This document shows, piece by piece, positions 1-8,439 of a DNA stretch of 64,000 nt. How positions within the stretch are numbered: position 1 is the first letter of the stretch; each line of letters begins with the position of its first letter. This DNA is from Micromonospora sp. WMMD1102 (GTDB taxonomy: Bacteria; Actinomycetota; Actinomycetes; Mycobacteriales; Micromonosporaceae). The stretch is from NCBI RefSeq assembly GCF_029626265.1, contig NZ_JARUBN010000001.1, positions 6,017,001-6,081,000 on the forward strand, in the 5' to 3' direction. The notes under the pieces were generated by a model. It made no database searches and was not told where the DNA came from. It was given only the letters and a program-made list of their open reading frames with translations. The position numbers were made by a program, and so were the translations under genes.

Positions 1-1119
1 TGGCGCCTCGGTCTCGACGTCCACCTCCTCGCCCCGGCGCAGCCGCCCGACGACGTCCGGCAGCCGTTCGTCGGCCATGCTCAGCGCGGCGGCGCGCAGG
101 CCGGTCAGCCGCCGGACCAGGGACCGGCCGATCCGCAGCGCGATCACCGCCGAGAGCAGTACGGCGACGAAGCCGAGCAGGCCGGCGAGACCCAGCCGGA
201 GCAGGATGCCGGCGGCCACCGGACGGCTGCGGTCGGCGAGCGAGTCGGCGCCGGCCAGCTCGAAGTCACGCAGTTGCCGCTGGACGGAGTCGTAGCTGCC
301 CTGCCACTGGCGGGCGTCGACCGGAAGTGTGTCGCCGCCGCCCCGGCCGATCAGGTCGTCCTCCATCCGGCGCAGCCGGACGTACGCGTCGCCCTCGGTG
401 AGCTGCTGGTAGGCGACCCGTTCGGCGTCCGGCAGTTCCGCGGTCGCCGCCGCGTAGAGGAACCGCTGGGTGCCGACGATCTGGACGAACTGGGAGTGCT
501 CGCCCGGAGCGAACCGCCCGGCGCTGAACGCACCGGCGAGCAGCGCGTCGGCCTGGGCCAGGACCTCGCGGGCCCGGCCGAGTTCGGTCAGGCTCCGGGC
601 CTCCCGGGCGAGGGTCTCGTCCGGCAGCGTGTTCAGTGCGGAGAAGGTCCGGAACGCGGCGTCGATGATCCCGCTGTAGAGGCCGAGGGCTCCGCTGGCG
701 TCGACGGTACGCCGGTCGATGAAGACCCGCCCGGAGCCCAACGCGTCGGCAGCGGTCAGCAGTTGGTCGATCCGGGCGTCGAGCAGGGCACCGGTGGTGT
801 CCCGCAGGTCGGCGTCCGAGGTCCGGCGCCGGAACTCGGCGATCGCCCGGTCGGTACGCGTCCGCTGTTCGGCGAGGGCGGCGCTGGCGCCCGAGTCGAC
901 CAGTTGGCGTACCGAGAGGCGCCGCTCCTGCTGCAACTCCAGCACGAGTGTCTCGCCCGGTCGCCCCACCCCGTCGAGCAGGGTCTGGGCGGCGAGCAGG
1001 CTCGACGCGGGTCCCACGGTGAGCGTGGTCGCGAAGATCCAGAGCGCCGACAACGCGAGGATCGGTACGGCGACCAGCGCGACGATCTTCGAGCGGATCG
1101 GCCAGTTCTGGGTTTCCAT
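1..1119 (-). CDS. Sensor histidine kinase, NIT domain plus HAMP (partial, runs off window)
   Basis: I translated the minus strand from the ATG at 1119; 373 codons stay open to the window edge. Residues about 10-32 form a membrane segment after a basic start (RSKIVALVAVPILALSALW). A long helical extracytoplasmic region follows, rich in R, E and A with LxxxR-type repeats, as in the nitrate/nitrite-sensing NIT domain. A second membrane segment lies near residues 310-335, followed by a HAMP-like linker (RIGRSLVRRLTGLRAAA). The kinase core lies beyond position 1. In actinobacteria this architecture is typical of membrane kinases, including the CvnA type that heads conservon operons with a roadblock protein, a DUF742 protein and a GTPase. 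Those partners would lie outside the window, so conservon membership is not shown. The ligand is unknown. Confidence 0.8.
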   Translation of the reverse strand, partial: METQNWPIRSKIVALVAVPILALSALWIFATTLTVGPASSLLAAQTLLDGVGRPGETLVLELQQERRLSVRQLVDSGASAALAEQRTRTDRAIAEFRRRTSDADLRDTTGALLDARIDQLLTAADALGSGRVFIDRRTVDASGALGLYSGIIDAAFRTFSALNTLPDETLAREARSLTELGRAREVLAQADALLAGAFSAGRFAPGEHSQFVQIVGTQRFLYAAATAELPDAERVAYQQLTEGDAYVRLRRMEDDLIGRGGGDTLPVDARQWQGSYDSVQRQLRDFELAGADSLADRSRPVAAGILLRLGLAGLLGFVAVLLSAVIALRIGRSLVRRLTGLRAAALSMADERLPDVVGRLRRGEEVDVETEAP

Positions 1120-1563
1120 CAGACCTCGCCGGAAGGGGTTACGTCAGGGTCGACACCCGCACCGGCGGCCCGCGGCTCCGGCCAGAGTCCGAGGGTCACG
1201 GGCGCGCGTGCCTTCGGCAGGATACGTAATCAACGGCCCCGGCACTACCGGACGTCGGGTCTGCCGTTGCTCCGGTCCGGCAGACGGATCGACAACGGTC
1301 TTGCCAAACTGGGCTTCGACCAGCGTCGATGTCGCAGCTCCCGCGCACCACTCGACCCATCCACGTCGAGCGATCGGACCGGCCGGATGAGCACCGCGAA
1401 CGCGGCCGTACCGGTCGTCGCCCGGTGACCGGCCGGCCCCGGGGAACCGACCGGCCCGTCAGCGGAGACGTCCGTGCCGTCCATTGTGGCGATCCGGTGG
1501 CCAGGCCGGGCCGACCCGGTGATTCCTGCCGGATATGTCACTCCGGGACGTTTGCGCCGGACC
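1120..1563. other. Intergenic region upstream of the sensor kinase
   Basis: This is 444 bases between the end of the MFS gene and the start of the kinase gene, both on the minus strand. It should hold the kinase promoter. I found no convincing coding frame, hairpin or RNA gene; the open frames here have no family signature and look like GC-driven shadows. Confidence 0.5.
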
Positions 1564-2859
1564 TCACCCGGCCCGGCCGGCGTCGGCGGGTGCCACATCC
1601 GGCCCCGCCGCATCCCGACCGGCAGCCACCGGCCGGATCCGCCGGGGCGCTCCGGCCCGGACCAGCCCGACCGCCAGCAGCAGGTACGGCGCCGCGAGCA
1701 GCCCGAAAACCACGCCGTGCCCGGCGACCGTCGAGGCGAGCGCGTACCCGCCGTACACCCCGATGGTGACGAGTGCGGCACCGAGCCCGGCCAGCGAGGT
1801 CACGGTCGCCCGGGCGGGCCCGTCGATGCTCTCCTGGAGGCGTACCCCGGCCACCAGGCTGGTCGTCTGGAGGAGGCAGAACGCCACCGCCACCAGCACG
1901 AAGCCCGCCGGTCGGCCGGCCAGCGCCCCGACGGCCAGCGCGACCGAGGCCGTCGCGACCGTGCCGGCGAACCGCCGCGCCGTCAGCCGCTGCCCGAGCG
2001 GGGTGAGCAGGCCGCCCAGCATCACCCCGACCCAGACCAGCAGCACCAGCAGTGGCACCCGGGAAACCGGGGCCACCTCGCCGGCCAGCAGTGGCACGTA
2101 CTCCTCCAGCCCGCCCCAGATGCCGACCATCGCCGGCAGGATCAGCAGGGCCCGGCGGACCGCCCGGTTGCCCCTTGCCTCGGCGAGCGCCGCCCGCAGG
2201 ATCGCGAACGGGCCGGACGCCGCGCCCCCGGCGACGCCGGGCTCGGCGGGGACAGCGCTGGCGGGTGCCGGGGTGCGGTGTTCCGGCAGCGCCAGCCCGA
2301 CGGCGGCGCAGAGCAGGCTGGCCAGCACGCTGGCGATGCCGACCGCGGGATAGCCGCCGGCCGCGAAGACCGGGCTGGCGACCGCGATGGCCAGCAGCGC
2401 ACCGAGCAGGCCGGCCGTGCTGGCCCGCCCGACCACCCGGCCGTAGCGGTCGGCCAGGCGGAGCCGGTCGAGTTCGTCGTAGACCAGGGCCTCGGCGGCT
2501 CCGGACTGGAGTGCACCGCGGACGCCCCAGAGCACGAAGCCGAGCGCGAAGACCTGGTACGAGGGCGCCGCGACCCAGAGTCCGAAGCCGACGGCACCGA
2601 GCAGCGGGGCGACGACGAGCAGCAGTCGCCGGGAGACGGCGTCGGCCAGGACCCCGGACGGGACCTCCAGGACGACCCCGGTCAGCGACCAGATGACGAA
2701 GAGCGACGAGATCTGCGGCACGGAGAGCCCGGTGTCGGTGAAGAGCAGCGCGTACACCGGGTAGAGCAGGACGAACTCGTCCAGGAACGCATAGAGGTAG
2801 AAGGTGCTGGCCAGTCGCCGCGCGCGGACTGTCGGCGCGGACGGTGAGGTGACGGGCAT
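1564..2859 (-). CDS. MFS transporter
   Basis: A 431-residue integral membrane protein with about 12 hydrophobic segments and the loop between TM2 and TM3 typical of MFS carriers (EVPSGVLADAVSRR, a variant of the GxxADRxGRR motif A). A central, more polar stretch near residues 195-225 separates two six-helix halves. I chose the ATG at 2859 because GGGAAGG lies just upstream; an in-frame TTG seven codons earlier has no ribosome site. The substrate cannot be read from sequence; the fold is of the drug/small-molecule exporter type. It is transcribed away from the gene at 3174 and toward the kinase gene, with a 444-base gap after it. Confidence 0.85.
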   Translation of the reverse strand: MPVTSPSAPTVRARRLASTFYLYAFLDEFVLLYPVYALLFTDTGLSVPQISSLFVIWSLTGVVLEVPSGVLADAVSRRLLLVVAPLLGAVGFGLWVAAPSYQVFALGFVLWGVRGALQSGAAEALVYDELDRLRLADRYGRVVGRASTAGLLGALLAIAVASPVFAAGGYPAVGIASVLASLLCAAVGLALPEHRTPAPASAVPAEPGVAGGAASGPFAILRAALAEARGNRAVRRALLILPAMVGIWGGLEEYVPLLAGEVAPVSRVPLLVLLVWVGVMLGGLLTPLGQRLTARRFAGTVATASVALAVGALAGRPAGFVLVAVAFCLLQTTSLVAGVRLQESIDGPARATVTSLAGLGAALVTIGVYGGYALASTVAGHGVVFGLLAAPYLLLAVGLVRAGAPRRIRPVAAGRDAAGPDVAPADAGRAG

Positions 2860-3173
2860 GGGGCCTTCCCACAGGAACAAATCGGACTCGGGTTTCGGGT
2901 CACGAAACGTCCCGGGCGGGCCCCGGCAGCACGGGCCGGGCCGGCCGCTGGCGCGGAACTAATGTCGATGCGTCATGCCGGCCAGTCTAGGTGGTCGGCG
3001 CGTTTCCGGCAGGTCCGATCCCGGCCGGCCGTTCGGCCGTTTTTCCCGCTCAGGCCCGCTACGAGCGGTTCCTACCGCTCCAACCCGGTTCCCGGCCGTG
3101 GGGCGCGAAATTATGCCGGATCTGGATTGGCGATCAGGGACGAGCGGGAATAGCAGAAGACGAAGGAGGAGTC
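2860..3173. other. Divergent intergenic region
   Basis: This stretch separates the MFS gene (minus) and the membrane-anchored protein gene (plus) and must hold both promoters. I see no clear -35/-10 pair and no gene. GGAGGAG at about 3165-3171 is the ribosome site of the gene starting at 3174. Confidence 0.45.
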
Positions 3174-3788
3174 ATGTCGCCGATAGAAGTCGTCCTCATC
3201 GTCCTTGTGGTCCTCGTCGTGGCTGCGGCCGTACCCGCCATCTGGGTGGCCAGCCGTCGCCGCGCCCTGCGCACCCGGTTCGGTCCGGAGTACGACCGGG
3301 TGGTCGCCGAGCAGCAGAATCGGTCCGCCGCCGAGCAGGAACTCCGGGAACGCGAACGCCGCCACGCCGAGCTGACGCTCACTCCGCTCTCCGCCGAATC
3401 CCGCCAGCGGTACGCGGCCGACTGGGAGGAGATCCAGGCCCGGTTCGTCGACTCCCCCGCCGAGGCGGTGGGCGCGGCGGACGAACTGGTCACCCGGCTG
3501 ATCGCCGAGCGTGGCTATCCGGTCGGCGAGTACGACGAGCAGCTCGCCCACCTCTCCGTCGAGCACGCCCGCACCCTGACCCACTACCGGGACGCGCACG
3601 AGATCCAACTGCGCAACGAGCGCGGCGAGGCCAGCACCGAGCAACTCCGCCAGGCCGTCGTCCACTACCGGGAACTCTTCGCCGACCTGCTCGGCGAGGA
3701 CCCCGTACGCAAGCACTCGGAGCAGCATTCGGAGCAGCACTCGGACGGGACCCGTCCGGACACCCCGCAGGACGTACCGAGCCGGTGA
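3174..3788 (+). CDS. Membrane-anchored protein of unknown function with a helical C-terminal domain
   Basis: 204 residues. Residues about 4-26 are one membrane helix (VVLIVLVVLVVAAAVPAIWV) followed by basic residues, so the bulk is probably cytoplasmic. Residues 40-75 are charged and coiled-coil-like. A helical domain at about 80-180 begins with WEEIQARFVDSP and ends with AVVHYRELFADLLG. The tail repeats HSEQ. The same domain frame recurs at the C terminus of the next gene (WRDVQLRFVDDP ... VVRRHRDFLDRLLG), so the two are paralogous over that region. The start at 3174 has GGAGGAG at good spacing. The stop lies 14 bases before the next start, so the two genes are probably one operon. I do not recognise a named family and assign no function. 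Confidence 0.7.
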   Translation: MSPIEVVLIVLVVLVVAAAVPAIWVASRRRALRTRFGPEYDRVVAEQQNRSAAEQELRERERRHAELTLTPLSAESRQRYAADWEEIQARFVDSPAEAVGAADELVTRLIAERGYPVGEYDEQLAHLSVEHARTLTHYRDAHEIQLRNERGEASTEQLRQAVVHYRELFADLLGEDPVRKHSEQHSEQHSDGTRPDTPQDVPSR

Positions 3789-3802
3789 GGAGGCACACTG
3801 CG

Positions 3803-5194
3803 ATGCGTCACCAGGAACAGCAGACCGACAACGGCGGCACCGACGTGATCCGTTCGGAGCCGGTACCCGTGACCGGCCCCGCCGAGCCGGACGGCCGGCA
3901 GCGGAACCGGTATCCGGAGGGTACCGGCGACCAGGGCCCCGACGCGCTCGACGAGCGGGGCTCCTACGACAGCGACCTCGCGACCGACGGAACCGGCCCG
4001 GCGTTCCCGTCCGACCCGGCCGCCGAGGCCCGCAGCCGGGACGACCGGCGCGGCGAGAACCGCTCGGCGGAGGACCGGGCCGAGGACGCGGCCCTGGACG
4101 ACGACGCCCTTCCGGAGCGCTCTCCGGCGCTTCGTGCCGACGGTGCCGACGACGCCGTCCCGAGCGCCGGTGACCGGGGCGACCTGGCGGACGTCAGCCA
4201 GACGGACGCGGCCGACGGCACCGACGAGCCGACCGGTAAGGTGCCGGCCACCGCCGACGCCGACACCGTACGGGTCGACCACGTCGCCGACGTGCGGACC
4301 GCCGGCAAGGACGCCGCCGGAGACCCCGACGGCAGCATCCGCACCGACGACCCGGACGACCCGGCCCGCACCGACGACCCGGACGGCAGCGCTCGGACCG
4401 ACGATTCCGCCGACGACGCCCGGGACCGCTCCGGCACCTCCGAGTTCCACGCGCCGGCACCGCTGCCCACCAGCTTCGGTGCGCCCACCGTCGGCGGTGC
4501 GGTCGCCGCCGCCGCGCTGGCCGGCAGCCACCGCGACCCGCGCAACGAGGACACCGTCCGCTCCGGCGACGGGCCGGCCGACGACCGCATCGACGGGGTC
4601 CGCGACGAGCGGACCGAGGTCACCGCCGGTTCGGGCGTACCGGACCGGAGCCTCGGTGCGGCCGACGCCGCCACCGCCAACCGGCCCGGCGCACCGGTGA
4701 CCGACGCCGACGGACCCGAGCCGGCGGCGGATCCGCTGGGCCGGCCGGTGGACTCGACGGCGGTCGGAGTGGCCCACCCGGTGAACCCGGACGTGCTCAG
4801 CGCGGGCCATCCCGACGTGGTCGGCGGCGATCCCGACGAGCCGGCGGAGGTCGACGACGGAACGGCGGCAGAGCCCCGGGGTACGACCGACGGCGGCCTT
4901 CCGCCCGGTGCCGCGCCGGCCGAGCCGATCGTCGCGATCCTCGACGACGAGGCCGTACGAGGATTCCGGGACCGGTGGCGGGACGTGCAGCTCCGGTTCG
5001 TCGACGACCCGCCGGGCGCCACCGAGGAGGCCCACCGGCTGGTCCGGGAGTCCGTGGCGGCGGTCACCGAGGCACTGACCCGCCAGCAGGACGACCTCGG
5101 CGGCTGGCAGCGGGACGACGCCACCGACACCGAGCAGCTGCGGATGGTGGTACGCCGGCACCGCGACTTCCTGGACCGCCTACTCGGCCGATAG
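3803..5194 (+). CDS. Acidic, low-complexity protein with the same C-terminal domain as its neighbour
   Basis: 463 residues; ATG at 3803 behind GAGGAGG. Residues 1-380 are extremely rich in Asp, Ala, Gly, Pro, Arg and Thr with repeated DDP/TDD patterns and look disordered; there is no signal peptide and no clear membrane helix. Residues about 385-463 match the C-terminal domain of the gene at 3174: W-x2-VQ-x-RFVDDP, then a helical segment with Glu/Ala/Leu and a terminal VRRHRDFLDRLLGR. A plausible reading is a membrane-bound protein and a soluble partner carrying a common interaction domain, but this is inference. The pair is followed by a strong hairpin at 5216-5284. No named family was recognised. 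Confidence 0.65.
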   Translation: MRHQEQQTDNGGTDVIRSEPVPVTGPAEPDGRQRNRYPEGTGDQGPDALDERGSYDSDLATDGTGPAFPSDPAAEARSRDDRRGENRSAEDRAEDAALDDDALPERSPALRADGADDAVPSAGDRGDLADVSQTDAADGTDEPTGKVPATADADTVRVDHVADVRTAGKDAAGDPDGSIRTDDPDDPARTDDPDGSARTDDSADDARDRSGTSEFHAPAPLPTSFGAPTVGGAVAAAALAGSHRDPRNEDTVRSGDGPADDRIDGVRDERTEVTAGSGVPDRSLGAADAATANRPGAPVTDADGPEPAADPLGRPVDSTAVGVAHPVNPDVLSAGHPDVVGGDPDEPAEVDDGTAAEPRGTTDGGLPPGAAPAEPIVAILDDEAVRGFRDRWRDVQLRFVDDPPGATEEAHRLVRESVAAVTEALTRQQDDLGGWQRDDATDTEQLRMVVRRHRDFLDRLLGR

Positions 5195-5215
5195 CCCGCC
5201 TCGCGCGCCGATCTC

Positions 5216-5284
5216 CCGACGGCTCCCCGATGCCCGCCGACCGGTGGGTGCCGGGGAGCCGTCGGCGTACCGGGGAGCCGTCGG
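5216..5284 (+). terminator. Hairpin terminator with two alternative right arms
   Basis: CCGACGGCTCCCCG (5216-5229) pairs perfectly with CGGGGAGCCGTCGG at 5252-5265. The right arm is repeated at 5271-5284, 19 bases further on, so two mutually exclusive hairpins can form. It follows the stop at 5194. No U-tract, which is usual in high-GC actinobacteria. Confidence 0.6.
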
Positions 5285-5441
5285 CACCAAGGGCAGGCGG
5301 AACAGCCTTTCCGTGGGTGAAGTCCCCGGCCCGGCCCGGCGGGGGCGGGGCGGGCGGGCAGGCAGGCATGGCACGGGTCGTCCGGGGTAGTCGGCCCGGA
5401 AGACCGCTCGCGCGCGACATCCGGCACAGGAGGGCAGCAGC

Positions 5442-5810
5442 ATGACCGAGCGTGACCCGACGCCGAACCGGCCGCTTGAGGAGAGCCCCGAGGTGGCCGC
5501 CGCGATCGAGGACGAGACCGCTGTTCCGCAGCTCGCGGCGGACGGTGGGCCGGGTCCCGACAACCCGGACTTCGTGGACTCGGACGACGTTCCCGGCGAC
5601 TTCCCGCGCACCGAGGACCTGCTCGGCGACCCGCACGGGCAGGGCGCGGGCAGCGCGGGCGACACGCGTACCGGCGCCGAGCAGGCGTGGGATCCGGAGG
5701 ACCTGGCGATGGCGCAGGGCCGCGACCCGACACCGGAGAACGTACGGCGGGCCGGGGCGGAACTGGACCGGGAGGGTACGGCGGCGGCGGTGGAGAAGAC
5801 GGTGCCCTGA
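5442..5810 (+). CDS. Small acidic hypothetical protein
   Basis: 122 residues, strongly acidic, no signal peptide or membrane segment. It contains runs such as NPDFVDSDDVPGDFPRTEDL and a C-terminal helix (PENVRRAGAELDREGTAAAV). AGGAGGGCAGCAGC precedes the ATG, which supports translation. It resembles the short, disordered, stress-type proteins common in actinomycetes, but I do not recognise a named family and infer no function. It stands alone, with a terminator hairpin directly after it. Confidence 0.6.
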   Translation: MTERDPTPNRPLEESPEVAAAIEDETAVPQLAADGGPGPDNPDFVDSDDVPGDFPRTEDLLGDPHGQGAGSAGDTRTGAEQAWDPEDLAMAQGRDPTPENVRRAGAELDREGTAAAVEKTVP

Positions 5811-5858
5811 GCCGGACCCGGCTCTCGGCCGGACCGCCCTGCGTCGGCACCGACGGCG

Positions 5859-5900
5859 GCGGTCCCCGCCCGACGCGTTGCCGCGCCGGCCGGGGACCGC
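5859..5900. terminator. Bidirectional terminator between convergent genes
   Basis: GCGGTCCCCG (5859-5868) pairs with CGGGGACCGC (5891-5900), followed by TTT on the plus strand. It sits between the convergent gene ends at 5810 and 5950. Confidence 0.6.
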
Positions 5901-5949
5901 TTTGGTGTCGCTGCTGTGCTGTTGTGCTACCCCAGTTGTCGTCCGCTGG

Positions 5950-7701
5950 TCAGAGCGCCGGGTAGGCGTTCTGCATCAGCTGGGTGAGCTGCGCCGGGAA
6001 CCAGGCACCCGAGATCGGGGCACCGTCGAGCGCGCCGCTCATGTTGTTGTTGTTCCGCGGGTTACCGGTGTACGTCGGGTCGCACATCCGGTCGAAGCCC
6101 TTGCCCTCTTCGTTGTCGATCTGGGTGCTGGAGCCGTCAGACTCGCCCGGGGGCTTGATCCAGACGTACGCGTCGATCCCGGTGGCCGGGGCGGCCCGGG
6201 GCCGCTCACCGAGGCCGGCACCGCTCTGGTTGCACCAGTTGCCGAGGTGGATCCGGCGGTCGATACGGGAGCCGTCGACCTGCTCGTCCACGGTGCCCGA
6301 GGTGACCGCGCCGGTGGGCCGGCCCGAGCCGCCCCAACCGTTACGCGAGGTGTCGATCAGCATGCCGATGCTGCTGGAGAAGCCCTGCGAGATGAGCTCG
6401 GTGCGCAGGGCCTGGGCGAAGCGCTGCTCGTCCACGTACTTGTTGTAGTCGATCCACTTCGAGAGCCGGTTCTGCTCGGTCACGTTCAGGTAGGGCTCTA
6501 CCGTGGCCGAGTAGTTGGCGGTGTTGGCGATGAAGCCGTGCACGTTGGCGGTGGTGCTGCCCTCGGCGCGGGCGGCCTCGGCGAAGATTTGCGCGGAGGG
6601 CCGGAAGTTGTCGTCCCACCCGATCCAGCCGTGGTGGCCGGCGTCGATGTAGTTGTAGACGTTCGGAACCGCACCGAGCTTGGCCAGGGCGTAGCCGACA
6701 CCCTTGACGTAGTTGCCGTTGGACTTCATCGTGTCGCACTGCGCGGTCGCGGTCTCCCGCGGCGACACGTTGGTGACCAGGTTCGGCAGCGAGTCGATCT
6801 CAATGATCGCGATGATCCGCAGGCTGCTGTACTTGGTGTCGCCCATGATCGCCGCGATCGGGTCGATGTACTCGGTCTTGTACCTGCCCAGCGCGTCGGC
6901 CGGAAGCTCACCGTTCGAGGCCAGCGCCGCGCAGTCCCGGCCGGGCAGGTTGTAGATGACGAGCTGGATGTAGCCGGCGTTCTGCGCCAGCGCCTCGTCC
7001 AGGTGGTCACGCAGGCCCATGGCGCCGTTCGAGCTGCTGTCCGGGGTGCCCTCGATCGCCGCGATCCGGTCCAGCCAGACGCCGGTCGGGTTGCTGGAGA
7101 TCCGGTTGCCGCCGGAGACGCTCTCCGCCTTGGCCTTCCACTCCGGGTTCACGTAACCCCGGGCGCCCGCGTACGGGTTGTCCACCCGGGCCGAGGGGTT
7201 CCCCGTCGGGCCGGTGGTCGGACCAGTGGTCGGGCCGGTCGTCGGCCCGGTCGTCGGGCCGGTGGTCGGCGCGGTGCCGTTGCAGTTGGTCCCGTTGACG
7301 CTGAAGGACGTCGGCGCCGGGTTGCTGCCGCTCCACGAGCCGTTGAACCCGATGCCGGTGGAGGCGCCGGTGGCCAGGTTGCCGTTCCACGCCACGTTGG
7401 TGGCGGTCACCTGGCTGCCGGACTGGGTCCAGTTGGCCGACCAGCCCTGGGTGACCCGCTGGCTCGAGTCCGGGAAGGTGAAGCGGAGGGTCCAGCCGTT
7501 GATCGCGTCACCGACGTTCCGGATGGTGATGTTGGCGCTGAAACCACCCTGCCACTGGTTGGCGCTGTAGGTGACGCTGCAGCCGGGGGCGGCCTGCGCC
7601 ACCGATGCCGGAAGGGTGACCAGACCGGCGGCGACCAGAGCGCTCGCACCTGCCACCGCGACGGCTTTCTGCCGGACGGACAATCTACTCCGTAAATTCA
7701 T
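5950..7701 (-). CDS. Secreted cellulase, CBM2 plus glycoside hydrolase family 6
   Basis: 583 residues. Residues 1-37 form a signal peptide ending in SVAQA. Residues about 38-140 are a CBM2 cellulose-binding module with conserved Trp/Asn pattern (NQWQGGFSANITIRN). A linker follows with five PTTG repeats, then a GH6 catalytic domain from about residue 175. GH6 landmarks are present: YNLPGRDCAA with the catalytic Asp, IIEIDSLPNLVTN, DAGHHGWIGW, NTANYSA, IDTSRNGWGG and DAYVWIKPPGESDG. The enclosed-tunnel-type motifs near the end suggest an exo-acting cellobiohydrolase, but endo/exo action is not certain. The start at 7701 (MNLRSRLSVRQK) gives a normal signal peptide; upstream in-frame starts would spoil it. 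A CebR-like box lies about 254 bases upstream. Confidence 0.93.
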   Translation of the reverse strand: MNLRSRLSVRQKAVAVAGASALVAAGLVTLPASVAQAAPGCSVTYSANQWQGGFSANITIRNVGDAINGWTLRFTFPDSSQRVTQGWSANWTQSGSQVTATNVAWNGNLATGASTGIGFNGSWSGSNPAPTSFSVNGTNCNGTAPTTGPTTGPTTGPTTGPTTGPTGNPSARVDNPYAGARGYVNPEWKAKAESVSGGNRISSNPTGVWLDRIAAIEGTPDSSSNGAMGLRDHLDEALAQNAGYIQLVIYNLPGRDCAALASNGELPADALGRYKTEYIDPIAAIMGDTKYSSLRIIAIIEIDSLPNLVTNVSPRETATAQCDTMKSNGNYVKGVGYALAKLGAVPNVYNYIDAGHHGWIGWDDNFRPSAQIFAEAARAEGSTTANVHGFIANTANYSATVEPYLNVTEQNRLSKWIDYNKYVDEQRFAQALRTELISQGFSSSIGMLIDTSRNGWGGSGRPTGAVTSGTVDEQVDGSRIDRRIHLGNWCNQSGAGLGERPRAAPATGIDAYVWIKPPGESDGSSTQIDNEEGKGFDRMCDPTYTGNPRNNNNMSGALDGAPISGAWFPAQLTQLMQNAYPAL

Positions 7702-8439
7702 GCCACTGATCTCCTTGGGCCAGCCGGTCACGACAGGCGGAACCGGCGCGGCGGTCACATGGACGTCACGTCAGGTGGGTACGTCCGTGGACGCCATGGG
7801 GGACTGCGGTAAACCCGCCCCGGACGACGGGCGCATCTTGGTGGTGGTGCCGGCCGCCGGCTGAGCGGCCGTGGTGACGCCGTCCGGTGAACCGGCTGCC
7901 CTCGGCGTCTGCTGCGCGGTGTGGCTCCCCCAGCACAGTGGATGAATTCTTGCATGGGAGCGCTTCCACCACAACACCTCGACAGTGATGGATGACGATT
8001 CCCGGCTTGCGTCGGCCATCGAGGCTCGTCATCGCGACCTGCGGCGGCACGGTCGGGTGGGCACAGTGGACCGCACCCCGACCCGCAGCCTACCCCGGGC
8101 CGCCGTCGCCCGCCTCGAACGGAACCGGACGAGCGACGCCGTACTCCCCCGGACCCGCCGATCAGGCGCTTCGCCGCCAAGCCCCGAGCGTTCGCGGCCA
8201 GCCGGCCCGTCGGAGCGGATCCCGCCCTCCGGAGCGGATCCCGCCCTCCCCGGTCGGGTCGGTACGCCGAACCCGAGGCGTCCGCTACCCACCACAGGTC
8301 CCAGGGGGTACCTCCGGGCGCCTTGAGTACCCGTTAGGGGAAAAGGCGAAAGAATCCGATGAAAGCTCACAAATTCGTTAATCTCGGTCATGGCTCGTCT
8401 GCCGGCGGGCTGAGGCAAGAGGGAAGGATGACGAAAGTC
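7702..8439. other. Long divergent intergenic region
   Basis: 738 bases between the cellulase (minus) and the first sortase-partner gene (plus). Apart from the CebR-like box at 7955-7968 I see no structured RNA, repeat or convincing gene. Open frames here have GC-shadow composition and no family signature. The last 80 bases before 8440 are less GC-rich (around 8335-8390) and may hold the plus-strand promoter. Confidence 0.5.
7955..7968. promoter_or_regulatory. CebR-like operator (cellobiose repressor box)
   Basis: TGGGAGCGCTTCCA differs by one base from the palindromic consensus TGGGAGCGCTCCCA known for the LacI-family repressor CebR of Streptomyces and Thermobifida. Such boxes precede cellulase genes and are released by cello-oligosaccharides. 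It lies upstream of the GH6 cellulase. That this strain's CebR binds here is inference. Confidence 0.8.

Noticed and set aside
274..1428. Long plus-strand open frame across the kinase gene
   Set aside because: It is antisense to a coherent NIT-domain protein, is rich in Arg/Gly/Pro and has no domain; an effect of GC-rich codon bias.
7205..7275. 12-base repeats considered as a regulatory array
   Set aside because: They lie inside the cellulase gene and encode the PTTG linker.
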